In this document: in pieces, positions 28,050-34,964 of the stretch
Position numbering within the stretch: position 1 is the stretch's first letter
How the letters are laid out: each line of letters begins with the position of its first letter
From: Methylophilus sp. 42
GTDB lineage: Bacteria > Pseudomonadota > Gammaproteobacteria > Burkholderiales > Methylophilaceae
Direction: 5' to 3'
Length of the DNA: 64,000 nt
Assembly: GCF_000384155.1 (NCBI RefSeq)
Contig: NZ_KB913031.1
Coordinates: forward strand, 1,488,001-1,552,000
Program-made: the position numbers and the translations under genes
Notes under the pieces: generated by a model
Seen by the model: only the letters and a program-made list of their open reading frames with translations
The model's database searches: none
What the model was told of the DNA's origin: nothing

Positions 28050-28114
28050 ATTGGTAAGGTTTGGTTGCGAAGTGCAGTGCGTTTTAGCACGTCCCATTGA
28101 TGGATGGGTTATGC
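28050..28114 (-). other. Degenerate terminal attC (site A)
   Basis: The R''-side half is conserved (minus strand GCATAAC then CCATCCATCAATGGGACG), but the other half has no recognisable GTTRRRY. It marks the distal end of the cassette array. Confidence 0.55.
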
Positions 28115-28115
28115 A

Positions 28116-28457
28116 TTACCGAATGATTGCCATTATTAAGGAAAGCCCAAAAAATCCCCACCCAAGATACTTAAAAACATTTGCGAATAGCTTGTAATTG
28201 GTCTCGTTGTTACGTTTGTCGTAATGGTCGACGACCACTGAGAGCATCACTAAACAGGCACAAATAAATGCTGCATACATTATCCAAGCAGGGACATCGT
28301 GAAGATGAATGCCTTTAGAGCGTTTCCCCGGGATATACAGATCGTTAACCCAGACACCATATGCGCCATAGGCAGCTAGCAAAAGAGAGAAAACAATATT
28401 TTGCATTCTTTCATTTGCAGGTATGTGATTAGGAGTGTAGTTGGTGTCTTTATACAT
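28116..28457 (-). CDS. Cassette 8: small membrane protein
   Basis: A 113-residue protein of unknown function with about three hydrophobic helices (about 20-38, 55-75, 92-111) and a charged loop HYDKRNNETNYK. The ATG lies inside the R' core of attC site B, so there is no leader and no ribosome site; an internal ATG (residue 18) is an alternative start. The stop codon abuts the degenerate site A. It is the most distal cassette. Confidence 0.6.
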   Translation of the reverse strand: MYKDTNYTPNHIPANERMQNIVFSLLLAAYGAYGVWVNDLYIPGKRSKGIHLHDVPAWIMYAAFICACLVMLSVVVDHYDKRNNETNYKLFANVFKYLGWGFFGLSLIMAIIR

Positions 28458-28513
28458 AACGTTTGAATTAAGAGGCTGGCTTTAGCAAGTCACGCTTGAT
28501 GGAGGGATTAGGT
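28454..28513 (-). other. attC site B
   Basis: 60 bases. Minus-strand cores ACCTAAT and GTTATGT each deviate by one base from RYYYAAC / GTTRRRY; the inner arms match the family (CCTCCATCAAGCG; TTCAAAC). Confidence 0.72.
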
Positions 28514-28924
28514 CGATTTGCTATCATTTTTAACAACTATCGTGGACGCAATGAAGTCGCCCAGTCTGCGATGTGCGCCAAAAAATATTAGAGCCCAATC
28601 AAGGATGCCTAGCGGAAACGTAGCGTTTCGTAGAAATGATTGAAACAAAGAGCAGGGAAGCTTCGTTTCCTTGTGAATTACCCGAATATTTAGAAGCCGT
28701 TTACCAACACTTTGACCATTAGGTAAAGCGTCTGATAACAGGAAGTACAAAAAACCAACAGCAAAGCCAAAATATACGGCGGGCTCTCTGCTGATAAAGA
28801 AATCAGATACGTAGAACACTATTATTCCGAGCAAATAAGAAACCAGCCCATCTATGAATTGCCCTTGAAACCGTTTTCCTGGGTGGGCCAGCTTAATTGA
28901 CGATTCTATTTGTTGTGAGTTCAT
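28508..28924 (-). CDS. Cassette 7: RDD-family membrane protein
   Basis: A 138-residue RDD-type membrane protein. Visible: GKRFQGQFIDGLVSYLLG near the N-terminus (the R...D of the family), two central helices, then GQSVGKRLLNIRVIH and a C-terminal RRLGDFIA. RDD proteins are often linked to ion or osmotic homeostasis, but no substrate can be assigned. The stop codon TAA lies within the R'' core of site B. The ATG is only nine bases after the R' core of site C, without a clear ribosome site. Confidence 0.78.
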   Translation of the reverse strand: MNSQQIESSIKLAHPGKRFQGQFIDGLVSYLLGIIVFYVSDFFISREPAVYFGFAVGFLYFLLSDALPNGQSVGKRLLNIRVIHKETKLPCSLFQSFLRNATFPLGILDWALIFFGAHRRLGDFIASTIVVKNDSKST

Positions 28925-28933
28925 GAGCTAATT

Positions 28934-28993
28934 GCCTAACGTTTGAGATAAGGGACGCGCATTAGCGCGTCCCTGTTGAATGATGGGCTAGAG
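28934..28993 (-). other. attC site C
   Basis: 60 bases. R' is canonical (GTTAGGC) but R'' has decayed to CTCTAGC. The inner hairpin GGGACGCGC / GCGCGTCCC is perfect. Confidence 0.75.
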
Positions 28994-29352
28994 CCAGGCC
29001 ACACGCAAACGAAAAGAAGCCAGACTGTAAAAGTGGAAATAGCTAACCAAGCAATGGTAACAAGTAACACATCACTCGCGATTGCGAGATACAGAGCGAA
29101 GGTAAGTGGCAAAGCCAACATAAGCGTGACTAAGCAACGAATTGTTAAACAGAAGGCCGCAAGTTTGCGAGCAAAAACTGCAACACAAAAATAACCAATT
29201 GATAAAACCAACCCAGCTAGAATGAATGTTGATAAATATGAAAACCGAACAGGACGTAAAGGCTCAAGAGCGCCCGAGACAAGTAAGGCCAGCAAGACTG
29301 GCGCTGTTAAAGCAAGCAGCCCAGTAATTAGAGATATGAGGCGGATGAACAT
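28936..29352 (-). CDS. Cassette 6: membrane protein with attC-encoded C-terminus
   Basis: A 138-residue protein with four hydrophobic helices and unknown function. The frame opens further upstream (to 29418), but that extension (HHSSGTGSS...) only translates attC site D, so MFIRLISL at 29352 is taken as the start. The reading frame runs through the whole of site C and stops at the TAG in its R' core. The last residues (SSPSFNRDALMRVPYLKR) are therefore recombination-site sequence rather than evolved protein. Confidence 0.62.
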   Translation of the reverse strand: MFIRLISLITGLLALTAPVLLALLVSGALEPLRPVRFSYLSTFILAGLVLSIGYFCVAVFARKLAAFCLTIRCLVTLMLALPLTFALYLAIASDVLLVTIAWLAISTFTVWLLFVCVWPGSSPSFNRDALMRVPYLKR

Positions 29353-29408
29353 GATTGGCTCTATAAGTGGCTGGCTTGAGCCAGTCCCGCTTGAATGATG
29401 GGTTAGCC
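29344..29408 (-). other. attC site D
   Basis: 65 bases. R'' is GGCTAAC; R' is degenerate (GTTCATC) and overlaps the cassette 6 start codon. Inner pairing is CTGGCT / AGCCAG. Confidence 0.65.
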
Positions 29409-29414
29409 TTTTTA

Positions 29415-29939
29415 TCACTTACTATCATTGTCCTTATCAGCAAGCTCTTCAATAAGCGTGTAAAAATTTATACCCGAAACAACTCTAGGAGTAGATGGCA
29501 TACCAGAACAGGCAAGCTCTATAGTTTTATTGCCTCGCTTTACAGTAACACCATAAAAGGTAGTGGTTTCAGTCTCAACAACATCAATGCTGTAATTAGT
29601 GCCCCCATTTTTAAAGCCTATGGAATGCAGAAAGCCGTGATATGGGTGGTAATACTCAGCTTCAAACTTGGCCAAAGAATCTTTTTTCTCCGTAGGGAAA
29701 ACAATCTCAACATTATTTGGTTTCCCAAACCTGTATTGAAGCCATGCATCGGTTATTAATATTCGTTTTTCTAAATCCCAGTAATTACTTCCACAAAGAG
29801 AAACAACTTTCTCACTAGACTTTATATTGCATGTGAAGTAGTTCACTTCATCCTTTTTGCAAAGCGTACCGGCTATCGATGGAAGGCAGCTAAAGAGAAA
29901 AAAGAGAAAAAGTAGTCGAGAGATCAGAAATGTTTTCAT
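29415..29939 (-). CDS. Cassette 5: secreted hypothetical protein
   Basis: A 174-residue protein with a clear signal peptide (MKTFLISRLLFLFFLFSC, cleavage probably after SIAG) and three further cysteines in the first part of the mature chain. It is probably periplasmic, with a beta-rich body (YHPYHGFLHSIGF, TTTFYGVTVKRG). I recognise no family. The ATG is six bases after the R' core of site E, without a ribosome site. Confidence 0.7.
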   Translation of the reverse strand: MKTFLISRLLFLFFLFSCLPSIAGTLCKKDEVNYFTCNIKSSEKVVSLCGSNYWDLEKRILITDAWLQYRFGKPNNVEIVFPTEKKDSLAKFEAEYYHPYHGFLHSIGFKNGGTNYSIDVVETETTTFYGVTVKRGNKTIELACSGMPSTPRVVSGINFYTLIEELADKDNDSK

Positions 29940-29945
29940 GATGTT

Positions 29946-30005
29946 GCCTAACGTTTGAGATAAGGGGCGCGCTTTAGCGCGTCCCGCTTGATGGATGGGT
30001 TAGGC
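29946..30005 (-). other. attC site E (canonical)
   Basis: 60 bases with perfect cores GCCTAAC and GTTAGGC and a near-perfect inner hairpin GACGCGC / GCGCG. It is the best example of the array's site family. Confidence 0.9.
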
Positions 30006-30266
30006 AGTTTCATGTAACACCTTGTTAAGGTAAGTAATGGCCTTCAAAGAGAGTACCAAAGGTTGCGGGCCCCCCCCTTCAAGGAAATCGACCATACGAC
30101 CAAGCGGTCCATTCTCCTCTTTGCCGTTAACAAACTTGATGCCGTGATCATCTCCTCGGTAGTCATGCCAATACTCCGCGACCAAGCGACCATCCTCAAA
30201 TATTTTGTACTTGTAGTCGTCAAATGAACTATTGGTGCGACCCGCGTGCTCGACTTTGTAAGTCAC
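30000..30266 (-). CDS. Cassette 4: small soluble hypothetical protein
   Basis: An 88-residue acidic soluble protein, unrecognised. It contains YKIFEDGRLVAEYWHDYRGD and a glycine-rich turn FLEGGGPQP. The start is GTG with a good AAGGAG site six bases upstream; it is the only cassette gene with a clear Shine-Dalgarno sequence. The stop TAA lies inside the R'' core of site E. Confidence 0.68.
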   Translation of the reverse strand: MTYKVEHAGRTNSSFDDYKYKIFEDGRLVAEYWHDYRGDDHGIKFVNGKEENGPLGRMVDFLEGGGPQPLVLSLKAITYLNKVLHETA

Positions 30267-30280
30267 AGAAGTCTCCTTAT

Positions 30281-30391
30281 GCCTAACGTTTGAAGTAAGG
30301 GGCTGGCGATGATGGCGGCACAGCCGAAGTTATTAAAACTAACTTCATAGATGCTTGTTTTCGCCAGTCCCGCTTGACTGATGGGTTAGAC
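30281..30391 (-). other. attC site F (long variant)
   Basis: 111 bases with canonical cores GTCTAAC and GTTAGGC and the family's outer arms, but a much longer variable loop. The 3' end of cassette 3 is encoded in that loop. Confidence 0.82.
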
Positions 30392-30713
30392 TAAAACTTA
30401 GGTTAGTTTCACGTGGATGATTATTTATCAAGGTGAACGAGGCACCTCGCTCTCGTAAAATACGCCGCATACGGCTTGCAACTCGAACGCTCCACACCCC
30501 AATGTATTTTTCACCACAGATGTTTCGAGCAGCGTAACCACCAAACAAGACTTCAAATTCAGCCTCGGGTATGTATGTCTCAACAAAAGAACGAAGACCC
30601 AGTTGAAGAATGGGTTGCGAGGCACCCTCCTTAAACATGCGCTCTTTGAACAGAAATAGCTGACCAACTCCGTTTGAGCTGGGTTTCAACTTCGTTTTAG
30701 AAAAAGGCCACAT
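30345..30713 (-). CDS. Cassette 3: hypothetical protein with attC-encoded tail
   Basis: A 122-residue basic soluble protein, unrecognised. A hydrophobic patch (FEVLFGGYAARNICG) and an arginine-rich helix (VRVASRMRRILRERG) are visible. The final residues (LTHQSSGTGENKHL) come from attC site F, whose loop supplies the stop codon. The ATG lies three bases after the R' core of site G, with no ribosome site. Confidence 0.6.
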   Translation of the reverse strand: MWPFSKTKLKPSSNGVGQLFLFKERMFKEGASQPILQLGLRSFVETYIPEAEFEVLFGGYAARNICGEKYIGVWSVRVASRMRRILRERGASFTLINNHPRETNLSFSLTHQSSGTGENKHL

Positions 30714-30716
30714 GTC

Positions 30717-30791
30717 GTCTAACGTAGAGCTAACCGGCGTTGCGCGGTCTTCTCGCGCAGCGTCCAGCGACCAAAGGGAGCGAGGTTGGGC
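30717..30791 (-). other. attC site G (divergent family)
   Basis: 75 bases with canonical cores GCCCAAC and GTTAGAC but arms unlike the other sites (minus strand CTCGCTCC ... GGTTAGCTCTAC, loop hairpin CTGCGCGAG). It suggests a cassette captured from a different source. Confidence 0.78.
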
Positions 30792-30803
30792 GCCATGTTG
30801 GTT

Positions 30804-31445
30804 TCATCTGCGTCCGCCTTGCGCCTGCCCAAGAGCAAAGGCAAGAAAAATGAAAAACAAAACAGTTAACAACGAATCAGTGTATGACTTTTCATAGAAG
30901 AGCCAAATCGATGTTGCTGCCACCGGGATACAAAACACAAGGAAAACTAGCATTGTGATTGCATTCCATATTCTCTTTGTCACAGGGCGGAATGCGTCAA
31001 CCAATGGGTAAAGCAGTGACATGATTGCTTCAGAAAGGATAAGCAAAGGCCAATAGATGACAGCGGCTACAACAAAAAACGAGATTTGTAAGTAATCTTT
31101 CCCAATCGGGATTGAAGGCAAGAATTCCCCAATGTACCTAGCTTGGCTTAGTAACACCGGCTCTTTTGCAAACAGAGCCTTAAACAGCGCAGGCATTGTG
31201 ATTGATAGATACAAGGCTGCAAACGTAACCAAGTAAAAGAGAAATGCTTGCGTTCCAGCTTCTAGGGCTTGCAGATTGCGTGCACGGCGGTCTGTTGGCT
31301 CATTACCTGATATTGGCGCAGATGTAGGTGGTGGTTGTGTCGGTAACTGTTTCTTCTTAGCTCGGTTTTGCCAAAGCCACACGATTCCCGCATAGATAAA
31401 TGCGGCGACAACGTTTAAAAAAATGTTCCAAAGATCACTGGTCAT
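30804..31445 (-). CDS. Cassette 2: multi-pass membrane protein
   Basis: A 213-residue membrane protein, unrecognised. An N-terminal helix (about 8-26) is followed by a basic and proline-rich linker (KKKQLPTQPPPTSAP) and about five further helices between residues 65 and 207. The ATG is preceded by about 20 bases from the R' core of site H, without a clear ribosome site. This is the largest cassette. Confidence 0.68.
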   Translation of the reverse strand: MTSDLWNIFLNVVAAFIYAGIVWLWQNRAKKKQLPTQPPPTSAPISGNEPTDRRARNLQALEAGTQAFLFYLVTFAALYLSITMPALFKALFAKEPVLLSQARYIGEFLPSIPIGKDYLQISFFVVAAVIYWPLLILSEAIMSLLYPLVDAFRPVTKRIWNAITMLVFLVFCIPVAATSIWLFYEKSYTDSLLTVLFFIFLAFALGQAQGGRR

Positions 31446-31467
31446 AGTGTGTGCAGACTCGAATGAA

Positions 31468-31525
31468 ATCTAACGTTTGACATAAGGGGCGCCGTTAGGC
31501 GTCCCGCTTGATGGATGGGTTGGGC
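31468..31525 (-). other. attC site H (canonical)
   Basis: 58 bases with canonical cores GCCCAAC and GTTAGAT, the family arms, and the inner hairpin GACGCC / GGCGCC. Confidence 0.88.
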
Positions 31526-31531
31526 ATAACT

Positions 31532-31957
31532 TTACTGTGCATTTAAATACTCTCGGATTGGCTCATCATCTGTAACCATGTGATCGGTAACATGGAATGC
31601 CTCTTTAAGCAGCGGATGAGCCAGTGCCTCATCTCGATTTAGAGTACGTCCAATCGTTTTTGCTTCATGCCACGGTGAAAACTGAGCATCAATTAAACCA
31701 ACTTGATACTCATTTTCTGAGTTTCTTAGTTCGAATGCGAAAGCCACTCTCTGGGCTGGCGTTGAACCCTCTCCCCACTCACCTAAACTCACTGTTGCAA
31801 CGACAACACGCTCAGGGTGGTTGTTAGAAAATTTCGCATAATAAACAGCATAAGCGTCATCATCGTTGTAAACAAAGCGGGTGAGCGATGTAGTTAGCCC
31901 ACCACAGCATTTACATAGCTCGGATTGATTTTCTGGCTCAAACTCAATGTTCAACAT
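31532..31957 (-). CDS. Cassette 1: hypothetical protein with CKCCGG motif
   Basis: A 141-residue acidic soluble protein, the first cassette of the array. Near the N-terminus it has CKCCGGLTTSLTRFVY, and a later run VATVSLGEWGEG; two or three close cysteines could bind metal, but the family is unrecognised. ATG 31957 is taken as start (a TTG at 31969 lies in the core site). Only six bases separate the ATG from the lone GTTGGGC core upstream. Confidence 0.66.
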   Translation of the reverse strand: MLNIEFEPENQSELCKCCGGLTTSLTRFVYNDDDAYAVYYAKFSNNHPERVVVATVSLGEWGEGSTPAQRVAFAFELRNSENEYQVGLIDAQFSPWHEAKTIGRTLNRDEALAHPLLKEAFHVTDHMVTDDEPIREYLNAQ

Positions 31958-31970
31958 ACTGATGCCCAAC

Positions 31971-32207
31971 GTAAATTAAACACCAAAAGCGAACTTAATA
32001 TTTTATTGGGGATAGTGTATATAAACATAAAATTATTCATTATTTTTTAATAATCATATAGTTACTATTTTTTCGTGCACCACTTTTAATTCTATTTATA
32101 TTTTAGTGCACCTTGTCTTTATTTACCGTTTTAGATAACGACGAATAAGTTCTAAGTAATTTACTGCATTATTGTTAAATCATGCAAGTGTTCAGCATTG
32201 AGCTGTA
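31971..32207. other. AT-rich leader upstream of the cassette array (attI-like position)
   Basis: About 240 bases, very AT-rich, with no gene. It ends on the array side at GTTGGGC (minus strand). Two direct GTGCACC copies (32075-32081 and 32106-32112) are 31 bases apart, start to start. By position it should hold the cassette promoter and, if one ever existed, attI; I find no convincing -35/-10 pair and no integrase remnant. Confidence 0.45.
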
Positions 32208-32243
32208 AAAAAACGCCTGACTTTGAGAGTTCAGGCGTTTTTT
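32208..32243. terminator. Terminator of fabI (bidirectional)
   Basis: Stem AAAAAACGCCTGA / TCAGGCGTTTTTT around a ten-base loop, 20 bases after the fabI stop on the minus strand. It separates fabI from the cassette array. Confidence 0.88.
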
Positions 32244-32263
32244 ATTCTGCTAGAAAAATCGTT

Positions 32264-33049
32264 TTAGTCGATTTGACCCGCTGCGGTAATATTCATACCA
32301 CCATCCACGTAGGTGATTTCACCAGTGACACCAGAGGCCAGGTCGCTGGATAAGAAGGCGGCAACGTTACCCACCTCTTCAATCGTGACGTTGCGGCGCA
32401 GGGCGGCGTGTTTTTCATTGAAGCCGATCATCTTGTCGAAGTCTGCAATGCCTGAAGCAGCCAGCGTTTTGATCGGGCCAGCAGAAACTGCATTGACGCG
32501 GATGCCACGGGGGCCAAGGCTTTGTGCCAGGTAGCGGACGTTGGCTTCCAGACTGGCTTTAGCCACGCCCATGACGTTGTAGTTAGGCATGGTGCGTTCT
32601 GCACCCAGGTAGCTCAGTGTGAGCAGGCTGCCGTTGCGGCCTTGCATCATTGGGTAGGCTGCTTTCGCCATGGCAGAGAAGCTGTAGGAGCTGATATCGT
32701 GCGCGATATGAAAGTATTCGCGGCTGATATTGTCCAGATAGTCACCATCAAGGGCGACTTTAGGCACAAAAGCGATAGAGTGTATCAAGCTGTCCAGGCC
32801 ATCCCAGACTTTAGCCAACTCTACGAACAGGTTGTCGATTTGCGCATCTTCAGCAACGTCACAGGGTAAAACGATGTCGGACTCGAAGTCAGCAGCAAGG
32901 TCGCGCACACGCTTTTCGTGTTTGTCGACTTGATAGGTAAAGGCCAGTTCAGCGCCTTCACGCTTCATTGCGGCAGCAATGCCATAAGCGATTGAACGGT
33001 TGCTCAGCAAACCGGCAATCAGAATTTTTTTTCCAGCAAGAAATGCCAT
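32264..33049 (-). CDS. fabI: Enoyl-ACP reductase (NADH) FabI
   Basis: Last reductive step of each fatty-acid elongation cycle. The 261-residue atypical SDR has the cofactor loop [13 protein letters not shown] (13-25) and the catalytic pattern Tyr147...Tyr157-x6-Lys164 (YNVMGVAK), followed by [13 protein letters not shown]. It is the last gene of a minus-strand run with the oligopeptide-type transporter. Confidence 0.95.
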   Translation of the reverse strand: MAFLAGKKILIAGLLSNRSIAYGIAAAMKREGAELAFTYQVDKHEKRVRDLAADFESDIVLPCDVAEDAQIDNLFVELAKVWDGLDSLIHSIAFVPKVALDGDYLDNISREYFHIAHDISSYSFSAMAKAAYPMMQGRNGSLLTLSYLGAERTMPNYNVMGVAKASLEANVRYLAQSLGPRGIRVNAVSAGPIKTLAASGIADFDKMIGFNEKHAALRRNVTIEEVGNVAAFLSSDLASGVTGEITYVDGGMNITAAGQID

Positions 33050-33086
33050 GCTTGTTCCTGTTTGGTAATGAGTTCAGTTAATTGGG

Positions 33087-33908
33087 CTAGCGGGTGTGAG
33101 AACGCGGGTCAAACACATCACGCAAACCTTCGCCGAGCAGATTATACCCTAACACGGTAATTAATATGGCAAGTCCAGGGTAGAGCGAGAGCCACCAGGC
33201 AAACTGGATATACTCCTTGCCGTCGGTGAGAATGTTGCCCCAAGAGGCTTGTGGCGGTTGCACACCGAGGCCCAGAAAGCTCAGGCCGGATTCGAGCAAT
33301 ACCGCACTGGCAATGCCTAACACCACGCTGACTAAAACAGGCGTGAGGCTATTCGGCAGGCAATGTTTAAAAATGACGCGCCAGTCTTGTGCGCCCAAGG
33401 CGGTTGAAGCGGTGACGAATTCACGCTGGGTCAGACTCAGGAACTCGGCCCTGACCAGGCGTGTGACGCTCATCCATGAGGTGAGGCCAATCACGATCAT
33501 GACGTTGGTAATCGAAGGGCTTAAAAAGGCGATCACCGCCAGAATCAGGAAAAAACTGGGGATGGAGAGCATGATGTCGACCAGGCGCATGATGGCGGTG
33601 TCTACCCAGCCGCGGTAATAACCAGCCAGGGCGCCGAGAATGACGCCAATTACGGTCGAAATACCCACGGCAACTAAGCCGACCAACAAGGATACGCGAC
33701 CGCCAAACAGCATCCGGCTCCAGACATCACGGCCAAGGCCGTCGGTGCCCATCCAGTGTTCGGCTGAAGGCGCAACCAGGATTTGTTTGACTTGAATCGC
33801 ATCCGGGTCATAGGGCGCGATCAATGGCGCGAGCAGCGCAAGCAGCAGAATGACGCCGATGAAGCAGAGCCCGGTCAGCGCCAACGGATTTTGCAGGATT
33901 CTTTGCAT
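33087..33908 (-). CDS. ABC transporter permease, OppC/DppC type
   Basis: Inner-membrane permease of a peptide/nickel-type ABC importer. The 273 residues have an N-terminal helix with APYDPDAI after it, the HWMGTDGLGRDVWSR motif of the OppC group, five further helices, and an EAA-type loop (ASTALGAQDWRVIFKHCLPNSL). It starts 28 bases after the DppB-type gene. Confidence 0.9.
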   Translation of the reverse strand: MQRILQNPLALTGLCFIGVILLLALLAPLIAPYDPDAIQVKQILVAPSAEHWMGTDGLGRDVWSRMLFGGRVSLLVGLVAVGISTVIGVILGALAGYYRGWVDTAIMRLVDIMLSIPSFFLILAVIAFLSPSITNVMIVIGLTSWMSVTRLVRAEFLSLTQREFVTASTALGAQDWRVIFKHCLPNSLTPVLVSVVLGIASAVLLESGLSFLGLGVQPPQASWGNILTDGKEYIQFAWWLSLYPGLAILITVLGYNLLGEGLRDVFDPRSHTR

Positions 33909-33936
33909 TGTATGTTCTCTGCTTATCGTTCTCTAT

Positions 33937-34962
33937 TTAGCGTTGCGGCATGACGCCTCTGCGCAGGCGCGGATCTGCCCAGGCATAAGCAAGGTCGGCC
34001 AGTAGGTTGCCCATCAGGGTGAGTGCTGAGCCTATGGTCAAAATACCCATGACAACGGGAAAATCACGCATCATGACGGCTTCGTAAAATAATTTACCCA
34101 TGCCGGGGATGGCGAAAATGGTTTCGGCAATCACCGAGCCGCCAATCAGGCCGGGCAGGGATAAGCCGATCAGGGTAATCAGCGGTAATAGCGCGTTGCG
34201 CAAGGCATGGCGGTAAGTGACGGTACGATCACTGAGGCCTTTTGCTCTCGCGGTGGTGACGAAATCCTGGCTCAGTACATCCAGCATGCCGTTTTTAACA
34301 AACATGGTGACACCGGCGAGGCCTGTGATGGCTGGAATCACCACGGGCAGAAATAAATGCATAAACAGGTCCTGGCATTTTTGCCAGGCGTCGAGTTGGG
34401 CGTAGTTGAGGCTATGCAGGCCAGAAATGGGAAACCAGGGGTGAATCACGCCTAGCCAATACATCAATAATAAAGACAGCCAAAAACCGGGAATAGAGAA
34501 ACCAATAAAGTTAAATAGCGTGATGCTACGGTCTGGCCACTGCCCATACTTCTTGGCCGCAATGACGCCCAGCGGCACGGCCAGTGTCAGGGTCAACAAC
34601 AAGCCGACGATATTCATCAGCAGCGTGATAGGTAACGCCTCTTGAATCATGCCAGGCGTGGTGTTTCCTTCTTTATCGGTTTCTGCCCAAAACACTGGTT
34701 TTTGATGGCTGGCAAACGAGTGGCCAAAGTCCAGATGCACCATGCGCTCCAGCCACAAGCCATATTGCACGATGATGGGTTTGTCTAAATGATAGAGTTC
34801 GCGTAGCTTTTGGCGCGATTCTTCAGACGATTTGGGATCAAATGCCGCTTCGCTACTGGTGATATCGCCAGGAGCCAGGTGCATGATGAAAAAAGAAATC
34901 AGACTGATGCCGATCAACATCGGAATCAGCCATAATACGCGCCTGATCAAATAATTAAGCAT
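33937..34962 (-). CDS. ABC transporter permease, OppB/DppB type
   Basis: Partner permease, 341 residues. It starts with the family signature MLNYLIRRVLWLIPMLIGIS and HLAPGD, and has the loop TARAKGLSDRTVTYRHALRN (20 residues) that contacts the ATPase. ATG 34962 begins two bases after the binding-protein stop; a longer frame to 35013 overlaps that gene and is rejected. No ATPase gene is adjacent. Confidence 0.9.
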   Translation of the reverse strand: MLNYLIRRVLWLIPMLIGISLISFFIMHLAPGDITSSEAAFDPKSSEESRQKLRELYHLDKPIIVQYGLWLERMVHLDFGHSFASHQKPVFWAETDKEGNTTPGMIQEALPITLLMNIVGLLLTLTLAVPLGVIAAKKYGQWPDRSITLFNFIGFSIPGFWLSLLLMYWLGVIHPWFPISGLHSLNYAQLDAWQKCQDLFMHLFLPVVIPAITGLAGVTMFVKNGMLDVLSQDFVTTARAKGLSDRTVTYRHALRNALLPLITLIGLSLPGLIGGSVIAETIFAIPGMGKLFYEAVMMRDFPVVMGILTIGSALTLMGNLLADLAYAWADPRLRRGVMPQR

Positions 34963-34964
34963 GC

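Larger units (their letters stand above)
28050..31970 (-). mobile_element. Integron cassette array without integrase (CALIN)
   Basis: Eight single-gene cassettes, all read on the minus strand, each followed by an attC-like site with the layout RYYYAAC...GTTRRRY in the same orientation. Most sites share the inner arms CCATCCATCAAGCGGGACG and CCTTATnTCAAAC, 58-65 bases apart end to end. No tyrosine recombinase gene is present in the window. The ordinary neighbours are a DUF1294 gene on the left and fabI on the right. The array begins at a lone GTTGGGC core (minus strand, 31970-31964) and ends at a degenerate half site near 28050-28114. Base composition is lower in GC than the flanking genes. 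Confidence 0.87.

Noticed and set aside
29353-29418. N-terminal extension of cassette 6
   Set aside because: The extra 22 codons only translate attC site D; the hydrophobic N-terminus at 29352 is a better start.
30712-30897. Plus-strand frame of 61 codons over the cassette 3/2 junction
   Set aside because: It translates attC site G and the end of cassette 2 in reverse; such frames arise by chance in the GC-rich arms.
27960-32260. Integron integrase or tyrosine recombinase gene
   Set aside because: No frame on either strand shows the R-H-R-Y recombinase pattern, so the array is called integrase-less within this window.
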